Shown in pieces: positions 1 through 5,790 of a stretch of DNA of 5,883 nucleotides (position 1 is its first letter; each line of letters starts with the position of its first letter). The notes beneath the pieces were generated by a model. The model saw only the letters and a program-made list of their open reading frames with translations, had not been told where the DNA came from and made no database searches. A program made the position numbers and the translations under genes. Where the stretch lies: positions 1-5,883 of the forward strand of contig CAMWXF010000133.1 of assembly GCA_947178115.1 (NCBI GenBank), written 5' to 3'. Origin of the DNA: an uncultured Lachnospiraceae bacterium (GTDB lineage: Bacteria; Bacillota; Clostridia; Lachnospirales; Lachnospiraceae).

Positions 1-617
1 AGCGTGCGGACGGTACTTTTGATTCCAACAGTTATTCCTCCGGAGACGAAATTAACTGTCTGAAATGGAGTGATCTGGAAGACGAAAGCCATGCACAGGT
101 CTTCGAGTATTATAAAGGTCTGATTGCATTCCGTAAGGCACACGGTGCGCTGCGTCTGACAACGGCGGAAGACGTGGCGGCAACAGTCGCACCGGTGACA
201 GGGTTGGATGCCAATGTGGTTGCTTTCGACATTCAGGGCGGTATAAACGGAGAAACGGCAGACGAGCTGTTTGTGATCTTTAATGCCAATGAGGCAGGAA
301 CCACGGTGACTCTTCCGGAAGGAAGCTGGAATGTTTATATCAATGGTGAAAATGCGGGTACGGAAGTGCTTGATACGATTACAGGCAGTGCTACGGTGGA
401 GCCGATTTCAGCGATGGTACTTGTAAGAGAGAGCGGTGCGGCGGCAGTGGCGGATGAGGATACTGATGCGCAGGATGAGACGCCGGCAGATACCACAGCT
501 GAAGCAAGCACGGGAGGAAATAACGGTTTCGTAACAGCGTTGATTGCATGTATTGCAGCGGCTCTGCTTATAGGCGGCGGAGTTGTGATCGGCAGACGGA
601 AGAAGAAATCCGAGTAA
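1..617 (+). CDS. pulA: Type I pullulanase, 3' end only (C-terminal ~204 residues), membrane anchored
   Basis: The reading frame is open from base 3 and ends in tandem TAA-TGA stops (615-620); the 5' part lies outside the window. The first ~55 residues match the end of the GH13 catalytic region of type I pullulanases: an N-S-Y-S-S-G-D-E-I-N segment, a K-W-S-D-L segment, then YYKGLIAFRKAHGALR. A beta-rich C-terminal domain follows (about residues 60-140, with LFVIFNANE and GSWNVYING), then an Asp/Thr/Glu/Ala-rich linker, a hydrophobic helix (about 175-196) and a basic tail RRKKK. The family hydrolyses alpha-1,6 branch points of pullulan, glycogen and starch. The tail suggests the enzyme faces outward, held by one membrane helix; no LPXTG sortase motif is visible. 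GTG at 174 is an internal Val codon, not a start. Family assignment is firm; the anchoring mode is inferred. Confidence 0.88.
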   Translation, partial: RADGTFDSNSYSSGDEINCLKWSDLEDESHAQVFEYYKGLIAFRKAHGALRLTTAEDVAATVAPVTGLDANVVAFDIQGGINGETADELFVIFNANEAGTTVTLPEGSWNVYINGENAGTEVLDTITGSATVEPISAMVLVRESGAAAVADEDTDAQDETPADTTAEASTGGNNGFVTALIACIAAALLIGGGVVIGRRKKKSE

Positions 618-686
618 TGATAAAGCCGGTTATAAGCAATATATCTGTGTAAAAATAATAATGACGGCAGATAGCAGTATATGCCG

Positions 687-744
687 AATGGTTCGGGCAG
701 GATGAACGGGATTCTACAGAAGTTCATTCTGTCCGAATTATTTT
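687..744 (+). terminator. Intrinsic terminator after pulA
   Basis: Arms 692-707 and 722-737 pair over 16 bp with two G-U pairs. The stem can be extended outward to 687/742 with more A-U and G-U pairs. The loop is about 14 nt. The 3' side runs into a T-rich stretch (738-744). It sits 70 bases past the pulA stop and is oriented for + transcription; the opposite flank is not T-rich. Confidence 0.75.
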
Positions 745-770
745 GCTTGTTATATATAGCAATAGGAATG

Positions 771-779
771 TGATAAAAT
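771..779 (+). promoter_or_regulatory. Possible promoter for the DegV gene (extended -10)
   Basis: TGATAAAAT fits a TGN-extended -10 box (TAAAAT, 5 of 6 to consensus) just after the pulA terminator. No good -35 hexamer lies 16-18 bases upstream. A second candidate is TGTGTTAAACT at 841-851, also without a proper -35. The DegV gene needs a promoter somewhere between about 745 and 895, but I cannot say which site is used. Confidence 0.35.
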
Positions 780-895
780 GGGCGAAGGGAATACATCTGT
801 CAAGTTGGTCGACATATTATGCTCGTTATTTTGACAAAATTGTGTTAAACTGAAAAAGAGCTAAGGCTGACTGCTAAAGAGATTAAAATAATGAC

Positions 896-901
896 AGAAG
901 G
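896..901 (+). promoter_or_regulatory. Ribosome binding site that decides the DegV start
   Basis: AGAAGG abuts the ATG at 902 with no spacer, which is too close for initiation there. It lies 9 bases before the in-frame ATG at 911, a normal distance. This favours 911 as the start. Confidence 0.65.
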
Positions 902-910
902 ATGGATATT

Positions 911-1780
911 ATGCGAGAATTTGTAATTACAACGGACAGTAACTGTGATATGGATCCGGCTTATCTGGAAGAGCACGGAGTGGGAGTAATTCCGCATTAT
1001 TATACGATAGAAGATGAGATATACGGAGACGGTAAGGAACTGAGCGTCAAAGAGTTCTATGATGCTATGCGCGAGGGAAAGAAGGCAGCCACTATGGCCA
1101 GCAATCCGGAGGTAATCAGGGAACGTTTTGAGGAATATGCTAAACAAGATAAGGATATTCTGCATATCAGTTTTTCTTCCGCGCTCAGCAGCGCCTATAA
1201 TAATATTGTGAATGGTGCGGATGAGATCATGGAAAAATATTCGGGCATGAACATTATCGTGATCGATACTCTGTCGGCATCTTTGGGTGAGGGTATTATG
1301 ATCCGCAAGGCGATCGAGATGAAGCAGGCAGGCAGTTCACTGGAAGAGACGGCAGCGTGGGTACGGGAAAACAGTCCCCATCTGAACATACAGTTCACGG
1401 TGGATGATCTCAATTTCCTGTATCGCGGCGGGCGTTTATCCCGGTCTTCCGCGATCCTCGGTACAGTAATCAATATTAAGCCTATTCTATATTTTGACAA
1501 AGAGGGCAGGCTGGTAGCCTTAGATAAGGTTCGGGGACGGAAGAAGTCGCTCATGACGCTGGTGGATAATATGGAGGAACGGCTGGGGGAATATAAGGAT
1601 AAGCAGGTGTTTATCGGTATTGTTCACGGGGACTGTGAAATGGATGCAAGATATATTGCGAATATGATCACAGAGAGATTCGGTTATACGGATATTGAGA
1701 TCAGGCCCATCGGACCGAGTATCGGTGCACACTCCGGTCCGGGTGCGGTCGGGCTGATCTTTTTAGGAAATACGAAATAG
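911..1780 (+). CDS. DegV family fatty-acid-binding protein (FakB-like)
   Basis: A complete 289-residue protein, the usual length for DegV proteins. I chose ATG 911 over 902 from ribosome binding site spacing and because family members begin a few residues before the T-D-S motif (here FVITTDSN, residues 4-11). Other family marks are MASNP (62-66), HISFSSALSSAY (85-96), the DTLSASLG segment (119-126), LNFLYRGGRLS (167-177), IKPIL (189-193) and IGPSIGAHSGPGAVGLIF (267-284). DegV/FakB proteins bind one fatty acid in a deep pocket; the best-studied ones present it to the kinase FakA, which makes acyl phosphate for phospholipid synthesis. It is cytosolic, with no signal peptide. No FakA-type kinase gene is in the window. 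Firmicutes usually carry several paralogues, so the ligand is unknown. The gene stands alone between the pulA terminator and a convergent gene. Confidence 0.92.
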   Translation: MREFVITTDSNCDMDPAYLEEHGVGVIPHYYTIEDEIYGDGKELSVKEFYDAMREGKKAATMASNPEVIRERFEEYAKQDKDILHISFSSALSSAYNNIVNGADEIMEKYSGMNIIVIDTLSASLGEGIMIRKAIEMKQAGSSLEETAAWVRENSPHLNIQFTVDDLNFLYRGGRLSRSSAILGTVINIKPILYFDKEGRLVALDKVRGRKKSLMTLVDNMEERLGEYKDKQVFIGIVHGDCEMDARYIANMITERFGYTDIEIRPIGPSIGAHSGPGAVGLIFLGNTK

Positions 1781-1801
1781 AGGAGAATCTATACTTTCGA
1801 A

Positions 1802-1853
1802 AAATGCTTTCAGGAAATTGTGAAGGTAGCGGCAATTTCCTGCAACAGCATTT
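1802..1853 (-). terminator. Hairpin terminator overlapping the 3' end of the membrane protein gene
   Basis: CAGGAAATTG (1811-1820) and CAATTTCCTG (1833-1842) form a perfect 10-bp stem with a 12-nt loop. A second 7-bp stem, AAATGCT (1802-1808) with AGCATTT (1847-1853), lies outside it, across a small internal loop. Read on the minus strand the structure ends in TTTTT. The stop codon (1812-1810) is inside the stem, so the terminator uses the last codons of the gene. On the + strand the T-run is short, so it would be a weak terminator for the DegV gene. Confidence 0.55.
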
Positions 1854-2583
1854 CCAGTTCCCGAAGCTCGGCGTCGGAAACGCCGGGGATGTCTGTGCCC
1901 TCTGACGCATAGGCTGTTTCTGAGTCGTTTGGCATGTTCTGCCCGTCGGATTCCGCCACCGGACCCGGTGCGGCGGGGTTATTCTGTATATCTGCCCCGG
2001 CGGCAGTTCGCTGCGTATCCGGGATATCTTGTCCGCGCGGGCTGATCATCTGCATATCCAGCTCTGTCTGTTCTAATCGATTTGCCAGATGGTTTTCCAG
2101 ATAGTCCACCAGATTGATCCGAAGGATATTGATCTTGCCGGGTATATCAATGAGAGAGGAAACCGCGAAATAACAATATAATCCCAGAAAACTCACAACA
2201 TAGAAAGGTACGATACTAAAGAAATTTTCATTATGTATAATTCCAAGACAGGCGCCTATGCCTGCCACAAGAACGGAAAGCAGCATTAGCTGTCCCGACA
2301 AGTGTTTCAGCATAGATAAGGGTATGGCGCCGATCTTGACATGGCTTATAAATTTGTCTACGAAAACAGAAACATTGGCAACTTTCTCGTTGATCTTGCT
2401 GTATCCGGAGAATTTGAGCTTGAGCTGTTGCAAAGATTTATTCGTGGTTGTGGACATATGTTCTGTTTCCCAGATCAGACGGTGATATATCACTCCCATC
2501 ACGATCTGGCATATGATGCTAGCAAACAGCAGTGCCAGAATCCCAATCATGAAGTTCTTATGTTGAAAAAAAAATGCAAGCAT
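1810..2583 (-). CDS. Hypothetical membrane protein with acidic C-terminal tail
   Basis: I do not recognise this 257-residue protein. Three hydrophobic segments are visible: about 11-33, 95-116 and 121-145. Between the first two lies a polar, Lys-rich stretch (about 45-85) that may be helical. After the third comes a short amphipathic region, then a low-complexity tail (about 175-235) rich in Asp, Gln, Pro, Ala and Gly, and a final Leu/Glu-rich helix (SDAELRELEMLLQEIAATF, 236-254) that could bind a partner. Codon use and composition do not stand out from the neighbours. It is transcribed alone, convergent with the DegV gene (29-bp gap) and divergent from the TSCPD-murG operon. The start ATG has an AGGGAGG site, but 12 bases away, which is long, and codons 4-6 are a nine-T run. 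A membrane location is well supported; no function can be given. Confidence 0.8.
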   Translation of the reverse strand: MLAFFFQHKNFMIGILALLFASIICQIVMGVIYHRLIWETEHMSTTTNKSLQQLKLKFSGYSKINEKVANVSVFVDKFISHVKIGAIPLSMLKHLSGQLMLLSVLVAGIGACLGIIHNENFFSIVPFYVVSFLGLYCYFAVSSLIDIPGKINILRINLVDYLENHLANRLEQTELDMQMISPRGQDIPDTQRTAAGADIQNNPAAPGPVAESDGQNMPNDSETAYASEGTDIPGVSDAELRELEMLLQEIAATFTIS

Positions 2584-2595
2584 GATTCGCCATAT

Positions 2596-2602
2596 CCTCC
2601 CT
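2596..2602 (-). promoter_or_regulatory. Ribosome binding site of the membrane protein gene, unusual spacing
   Basis: On the minus strand AGGGAGG ends 12 bases before the ATG at 2583 and only 2 bases before another ATG at 2593. The nearer ATG is out of frame and opens an 11-codon ORF ending at 2558. Neither spacing is ideal. The 2583 start is kept because it gives the long ORF and the first membrane helix; no better in-frame start is seen downstream. Confidence 0.5.
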
Positions 2603-2632
2603 AAATATGATAAATATAATCCGCATACCTAT

Positions 2633-2638
2633 ATTATA
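2633..2638 (-). promoter_or_regulatory. Possible -10 box for the membrane protein gene
   Basis: A perfect TATAAT is present on the minus strand 50 bases before the start codon. The bases 17 upstream on that strand (CTTTTA) are a poor -35. A TTGACG lies farther upstream, but it does not fit this -10 and is only 15 bases from a weaker TATAGC. Suggestive only. Confidence 0.3.
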
Positions 2639-2747
2639 TTAGATAGTTCCGGCTATAAAAGCCGTAAAGTATCGTCAAATTAGTGCATGATATGTACTTT
2701 TCATACATGGTCCGGCAAAATATAGGGGTTCGAACCGGCTGCGGTAC

Positions 2748-2776
2748 TGGAAAGAAATAGAAAAATATGCTACAAT
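2748..2776 (+). promoter_or_regulatory. Promoter of the TSCPD-murG operon
   Basis: The -35 box is TGGAAA (2748-2753, 4 of 6 to consensus), followed by a 17-base spacer and the -10 box TACAAT (2771-2776, 5 of 6), which is extended by TG at 2768-2769. The predicted start of transcription is near 2783, giving a leader of about 60 bases. A perfect inverted repeat covers the -10 box. Confidence 0.62.
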
Positions 2777-2788
2777 ATCTAATATTGT
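2772..2788. promoter_or_regulatory. Perfect palindrome over the -10 box, possible operator
   Basis: ACAATAT-CTA-ATATTGT has 7-bp perfect arms and a 3-base centre. It overlaps all but the first base of the -10 box and spans the likely transcription start, where a dimeric repressor would block RNA polymerase. I cannot match it to a known regulator site. AT-rich palindromes of this size can arise by chance. Confidence 0.35.
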
Positions 2789-2842
2789 GTAAAAAGGATA
2801 TATTCGGGCAAAATAAAATATCGTAAACTGGAGGGAATAGCA

Positions 2843-3085
2843 ATGGTTTATCATCCACAGGGAGTATGCTCTAAGGCGATTGACCTGGAGGTAGAAAATG
2901 GCGTAATTAAGTCTGTTGAATTCACGGGAGGGTGTAACGGTAACCTACAGGGCATTTCCAGATTGGTGTCGGGAATGAAGATTGAGGATGCAATCGAGAG
3001 ACTGCGTGGTATTAAGTGCGGATTTAAAAACACTTCCTGCCCTGACCAACTGGCATGTGCGCTACAGGAAATCCTAGATAATTGA
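2843..3085 (+). CDS. TSCPD domain protein (TIGR03905-like), small Cys-rich protein
   Basis: An 80-residue protein whose T-S-C-P-D motif (64-68) names the family. Cysteines are at 9, 31, 59, 66 and 72. The family is known for a conserved four-Cys pattern, which suggests metal binding, though no function is established to my knowledge. A related TSCPD segment occurs at the C-terminus of some B12-dependent ribonucleotide reductases. Other visible family-like segments are HPQGVCSKAI near the start and EFTGGCNGNLQGISRLV in the middle. There is no signal peptide or membrane helix, so it should be cytosolic. The start is supported by GGAGGG at 2830-2835, 7 bases before the ATG. It is the first gene of an operon: its TGA stop overlaps the ribosome binding site of murG and only 16 bases separate the two genes. 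Confidence 0.88.
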   Translation: MVYHPQGVCSKAIDLEVENGVIKSVEFTGGCNGNLQGISRLVSGMKIEDAIERLRGIKCGFKNTSCPDQLACALQEILDN

Positions 3086-3090
3086 GGAGG
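3084..3090 (+). promoter_or_regulatory. murG ribosome binding site overlapping the upstream stop codon
   Basis: GAGGAGG shares its first two bases with the TGA stop (3083-3085) of the TSCPD gene and lies 11 bases before the murG ATG. Such overlap is common where translation of neighbouring genes is linked, but the spacing is rather long. Confidence 0.6.
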
Positions 3091-3101
3091 TTTCTTCCAT
3101 A

Positions 3102-4178
3102 ATGAGTAAGAAGATCGTACTTACCGGCGGCGGAACCGCCGGACATGTGACCCCTAATATGGCGCTTATTCCGAAGCTGCGGGAACTGCAGTATGAGATA
3201 GCCTATATGGGTTCCTATGACGGTATTGAGAAGAAGTTAATGGAAGATTTTAATATTCCATATTTCGGTATTGCCACAGGTAAATTCAGAAGATATTTTG
3301 ACCCTAAGAATTTTTCGGATCCGTTTCGTGTGCTTAAGGGAATGTCCGAGGCAAGGAAGTATCTCAAAGAGATAAAGCCGGACGTGGTCTTTTCCAAAGG
3401 CGGTTTTGTCAGCGTTCCGGTAGTGCGTGCGGCGGCATCGCTTGGAATTCCGTGCATCATACATGAATCGGATATGACGCCCGGTCTCGCCAATAAATTA
3501 TGTATTCCGGTGGCGAAGAAGGTATGTTGTAATTTTCCTGAGACATTTCGTATGCTGCCGGAGAGTAAGGCGGTTCTGACAGGTTCTCCCATCAGAAAGG
3601 AACTTACCATGGGTAATAAGGAAGCCGGTTACCGGCTGTGCGGCTTCGATGCCTCTAAACCGGTCATCATGGTAGTGGGAGGCAGTCTGGGGTCCGCGGC
3701 GGTGAACCAGGCAGTCAGAGACGTGCTTCCGGAGCTGTTGAAAGATTTTCAGGTGGTACATTTGTGCGGGAAGGAGAAGATGGATAATCTGCTTCTCACA
3801 ACGCCCGGATATAAACAGTTCGAGTATATCCGTTCCGAAATGAAGGATATCTTTGCCATGGCGGATCTGGTTATCTCCAGAGCCGGTGCGAACGCGATCA
3901 GTGAGCTGTTGGCGCTTCGTAAGCCTAACATCCTGATTCCGCTTCCGGCGACCAGCAGCAGAGGGGATCAGATTTTGAATGCGGAATCTTTTGAGTCACA
4001 GGGGTTCAGTATCGTGATTGACGAAGATGATCTAACGAACAAATTGTTGTTGGAGAAGATACAGGAGCTGTATTTCAACAGATTCATTTATATCGAAGCG
4101 ATGACGAAGAGCAATCAGCGGGATGCGATCGGAACGATCATCGGATTGATTGAGGATGCGGTTAACCAGAAACAGTAG
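3102..4178 (+). CDS. murG: UDP-GlcNAc:lipid I N-acetylglucosaminyltransferase, stand-alone clostridial type
   Basis: MurG adds GlcNAc from UDP-GlcNAc to lipid I, giving lipid II for peptidoglycan, on the inner face of the membrane. The 358-residue length is normal for this GT28 enzyme. N-terminal acceptor domain: Gly-rich LTGGGTAGHVTPN (7-19), FSKGGFVSVPVV (97-108), HESDMTPGLANK (121-132). C-terminal nucleotide-sugar domain: VVGGSLGSAAVN (191-202), ISRAGANAISE (258-268) and RGDQILNAESF (287-297). In E. coli-type MurG the last motif has His-Gln before the Asn-Ala; here it is Gly-Asp-Gln, as I recall for the second, non-dcw MurG of Bacillus cereus and for clostridia. The gene is not in a division and cell wall cluster but follows a TSCPD gene. 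No terminator is seen before the pgi promoter, so some read-through into pgi is possible. Whether the genome has a second murG cannot be told from here. Confidence 0.9.
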   Translation: MSKKIVLTGGGTAGHVTPNMALIPKLRELQYEIAYMGSYDGIEKKLMEDFNIPYFGIATGKFRRYFDPKNFSDPFRVLKGMSEARKYLKEIKPDVVFSKGGFVSVPVVRAAASLGIPCIIHESDMTPGLANKLCIPVAKKVCCNFPETFRMLPESKAVLTGSPIRKELTMGNKEAGYRLCGFDASKPVIMVVGGSLGSAAVNQAVRDVLPELLKDFQVVHLCGKEKMDNLLLTTPGYKQFEYIRSEMKDIFAMADLVISRAGANAISELLALRKPNILIPLPATSSRGDQILNAESFESQGFSIVIDEDDLTNKLLLEKIQELYFNRFIYIEAMTKSNQRDAIGTIIGLIEDAVNQKQ

Positions 4179-4226
4179 GACGGCTTATGCAACAGCGCAG
4201 GAAGATAGTGGTAAAAAAGTAAAATC

Positions 4227-4255
4227 TTGAAAAACCATGTTTGCAATGTTACACT
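4227..4255 (+). promoter_or_regulatory. Promoter of pgi
   Basis: TTGAAA (-35, 4227-4232, 5 of 6) and TACACT (-10, 4250-4255, 4 of 6) are separated by 17 bases, with an extending TG at 4247-4248. Transcription would start near 4262, giving a leader of about 70 bases. TACAC-TTAT-GTGTA (4250-4263) forms a small inverted repeat over the -10 box. Confidence 0.6.
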
Positions 4256-4324
4256 TATGTGTAGTGGCAGATAGAAGACAAATTGGATCGTCAGGCTGCG
4301 AATGGCAGTCGGACGTTTCGGAAT

Positions 4325-4329
4325 GGAGG
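4325..4329 (+). promoter_or_regulatory. Ribosome binding site that decides the pgi start
   Basis: GGAGG lies 5 bases before the ATG at 4335. The in-frame ATG at 4302 has no comparable site and would add 11 residues not seen in the family, so 4335 is the start. Confidence 0.8.
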
Positions 4330-4334
4330 ACAAA

Positions 4335-5681
4335 ATGAGTAAAGTTACATTTGACTATTCTAAGGCGGCGCCTTTTATCGGGGACAATGAAGTAGAGTCC
4401 ATGAAGAAGCTGGCGCTCGATGCGAAAGAGCTGCTGGTGAGCAAGACCGGAGCAGGGAATGATTTCCTTGGATGGATCGACCTGCCGGTTGATTATGATA
4501 AGGAAGAGTTTGCGCGGATCAAACAGGCGGCTGCTAAGATTCAGAATGATTCCGAGGTACTTGTCGTGATCGGTATCGGCGGTTCCTATCTGGGAGCGAG
4601 AGCGGCGATCGAATTCCTGCGTCATAGCTTTTACAATGTAGTGGATAAATCCATCAGAAAGACACCGGAAATTTATTTTGTAGGCAACTCTATCAGTTCT
4701 ACTTATATCAAACATCTGATTGATGTGATCGGTGACAGGGACTTCTCTATTAACATGATCTCCAAATCCGGAACAACTACGGAGCCGGCGATCGCGTTCC
4801 GCGTATTTAAAGAGATGGCTGAGAAGAAATACGGTAAAGACGGCGCGGCAAAGAGAATCTATGCTACTACGGATAAGGCGAGAGGATCACTTAAGAACCT
4901 TGCCAATGAAGAAGGATATGAGAGCTTTGTTGTACCGGATGACGTAGGCGGGCGTTTCTCCGTGCTGACGGCTGTAGGATTGCTTCCGATCGCGGTGTCC
5001 GGCGCTGATATCGATAAATTGATGGAAGGTGCGGCGGAAGGCAGGAAGATGGCGCTTAACGCTCCTTTCGAGGAAAACGATGCGGTGAAATATGCTGCCC
5101 TTCGTAATATTCTACTTAGAAAAGGTAAAGGCATCGAGATTCTTGCAAACTATGAGCCCAGCGCACATTATGTGTCCGAGTGGTGGAAACAGCTCTACGG
5201 CGAATCCGAGGGTAAAGATCAGAAAGGTATTTTCCCAGCAAGTGTAGATCTTACCACGGATTTACATTCCATGGGACAGTTCATTCAGGACGGTGCCAGA
5301 ACGATGTTTGAGACAGTCCTCAATATCGAGACGAGCAGAGAAGAGATTATCATCGGTGAGGAGCCGGTAGATTTGGATGGTCTGAATTATCTGGCAGGTA
5401 AGAATGTTGATTTCGTCAACAAGAGCGCTATGAACGGCACGATTCTGGCACATACGGACGGACAGGTTCCTAACTTCATGATCAATGTTCCAGAGGTAAA
5501 TGAGTTCTATCTTGGTGAATTGTTCTACTTCTTTGAATTTGCCTGCGGTGTCAGCGGATACCTTCTGGGTGTGAATCCGTTTAACCAGCCGGGTGTGGAA
5601 AGCTACAAGAAGAACATGTTCGCTCTTCTCGGAAAGCCGGGTTATGAGGCGCAGAGAGAGGAACTGCTCAAGAGACTGTAA
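4335..5681 (+). CDS. pgi: Glucose-6-phosphate isomerase
   Basis: Pgi interconverts glucose-6-phosphate and fructose-6-phosphate in the cytosol, at the entry to glycolysis and as the source of fructose-6-P for amino sugar synthesis. The 448-residue length matches Firmicute Pgi. Two SIS sugar-phosphate domains are visible: [14 protein letters not shown] (77-90) with [10 protein letters not shown] (115-124) and [11 protein letters not shown] (142-152), then the first family signature [16 protein letters not shown] (203-218). Catalytic candidates are Glu290 in LYGESEGK, His311 in DLHSMGQ and Lys425 in the second signature, [12 protein letters not shown] (414-425). These positions agree with those I recall for the Geobacillus stearothermophilus enzyme. 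The gene has its own promoter and is followed by hairpins and a terminator, so it is probably transcribed mainly alone. No odd residues or frame problems are seen. Confidence 0.97.
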   Translation: MSKVTFDYSKAAPFIGDNEVESMKKLALDAKELLVSKTGAGNDFLGWIDLPVDYDKEEFARIKQAAAKIQNDSEVLVVIGIGGSYLGARAAIEFLRHSFYNVVDKSIRKTPEIYFVGNSISSTYIKHLIDVIGDRDFSINMISKSGTTTEPAIAFRVFKEMAEKKYGKDGAAKRIYATTDKARGSLKNLANEEGYESFVVPDDVGGRFSVLTAVGLLPIAVSGADIDKLMEGAAEGRKMALNAPFEENDAVKYAALRNILLRKGKGIEILANYEPSAHYVSEWWKQLYGESEGKDQKGIFPASVDLTTDLHSMGQFIQDGARTMFETVLNIETSREEIIIGEEPVDLDGLNYLAGKNVDFVNKSAMNGTILAHTDGQVPNFMINVPEVNEFYLGELFYFFEFACGVSGYLLGVNPFNQPGVESYKKNMFALLGKPGYEAQREELLKRL

Positions 5682-5704
5682 AAAAAATTGAGCTACGCTC
5701 AATT
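5680..5704 (-). terminator. Small hairpin with T-run on the minus strand, possible second terminator
   Basis: AATTGAGC (5686-5693) and GCTCAATT (5697-5704) form a perfect 8-bp stem with a 3-base loop. Eight A residues (5680-5687) precede the arms on the + strand, so minus-strand RNA would carry the hairpin followed by a U-run. It could stop transcripts entering pgi from the convergent gene. The stem is short and AT-rich, so efficiency is uncertain. Confidence 0.45.
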
Positions 5705-5728
5705 ACGAGTTTTGCTTCGCGAACTCGT
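5705..5728. repeat. Inverted repeat directly abutting the previous hairpin
   Basis: ACGAGTT (5705-5711) and AACTCGT (5722-5728) are perfect 7-bp arms around 10 bases. It begins at the base after the preceding hairpin and is not followed by a T-run on either strand, so it is not itself a terminator. Two such palindromes side by side look like a dispersed intergenic repeat unit, which a genome search would have to confirm. Confidence 0.4.
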
Positions 5729-5750
5729 GAATGGACGGAGCGATTATTTT

Positions 5751-5780
5751 AAAAGCCGCCACATTTCTGTGACGGCTTTT
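5751..5780. terminator. Bidirectional intrinsic terminator between pgi and the convergent gene
   Basis: Arms 5751-5763 and 5768-5780 pair over 13 bp with a single C-A mismatch and a 4-base loop. The outer four pairs are A-U, so both strands end in a U-run (AAAAGCCG on one side, CGGCTTTT on the other). It lies 70 bases after the pgi stop and 11 bases after the stop of the convergent gene. Confidence 0.85.
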
Positions 5781-5790
5781 GTATTGGCAT

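Noticed and set aside
335..796. A 153-codon open frame on the minus strand
   Set aside because: It is antisense to the pullulanase end and runs through its terminator; the translation has no domain-like pattern and no ribosome binding site was seen.
831..836. TTGACA as the -35 box of the DegV gene
   Set aside because: It is a perfect hexamer, but the bases 16-18 downstream (around 853-860) are GAAAAAG-like and give no -10 box; the TTAAAC nearby is only 8 bases away.
2650..2664. CGGCT-ATAAA-AGCCG hairpin as a terminator
   Set aside because: The stem is only 5 bp, there is no T-run on either strand, and no gene ends nearby; it lies in a divergent promoter region.
2700..2745. tRNA-like T-arm (GGTTCGAACC at 2727-2736) in the intergenic region, with a CCA on the minus strand
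   Set aside because: The bases flanking the T-loop lookalike do not pair as a 5-bp stem and no anticodon or D-arm can be found on either strand. It is only a short palindrome.
3215..3761. Minus-strand open frames inside murG
   Set aside because: They lie antisense to a clearly conserved gene and have no start signals or recognisable protein features.
4302..4334. Upstream ATG extending pgi by 11 residues
   Set aside because: No ribosome binding site precedes it, and a good GGAGG sits before the ATG at 4335, which gives the normal family N-terminus.
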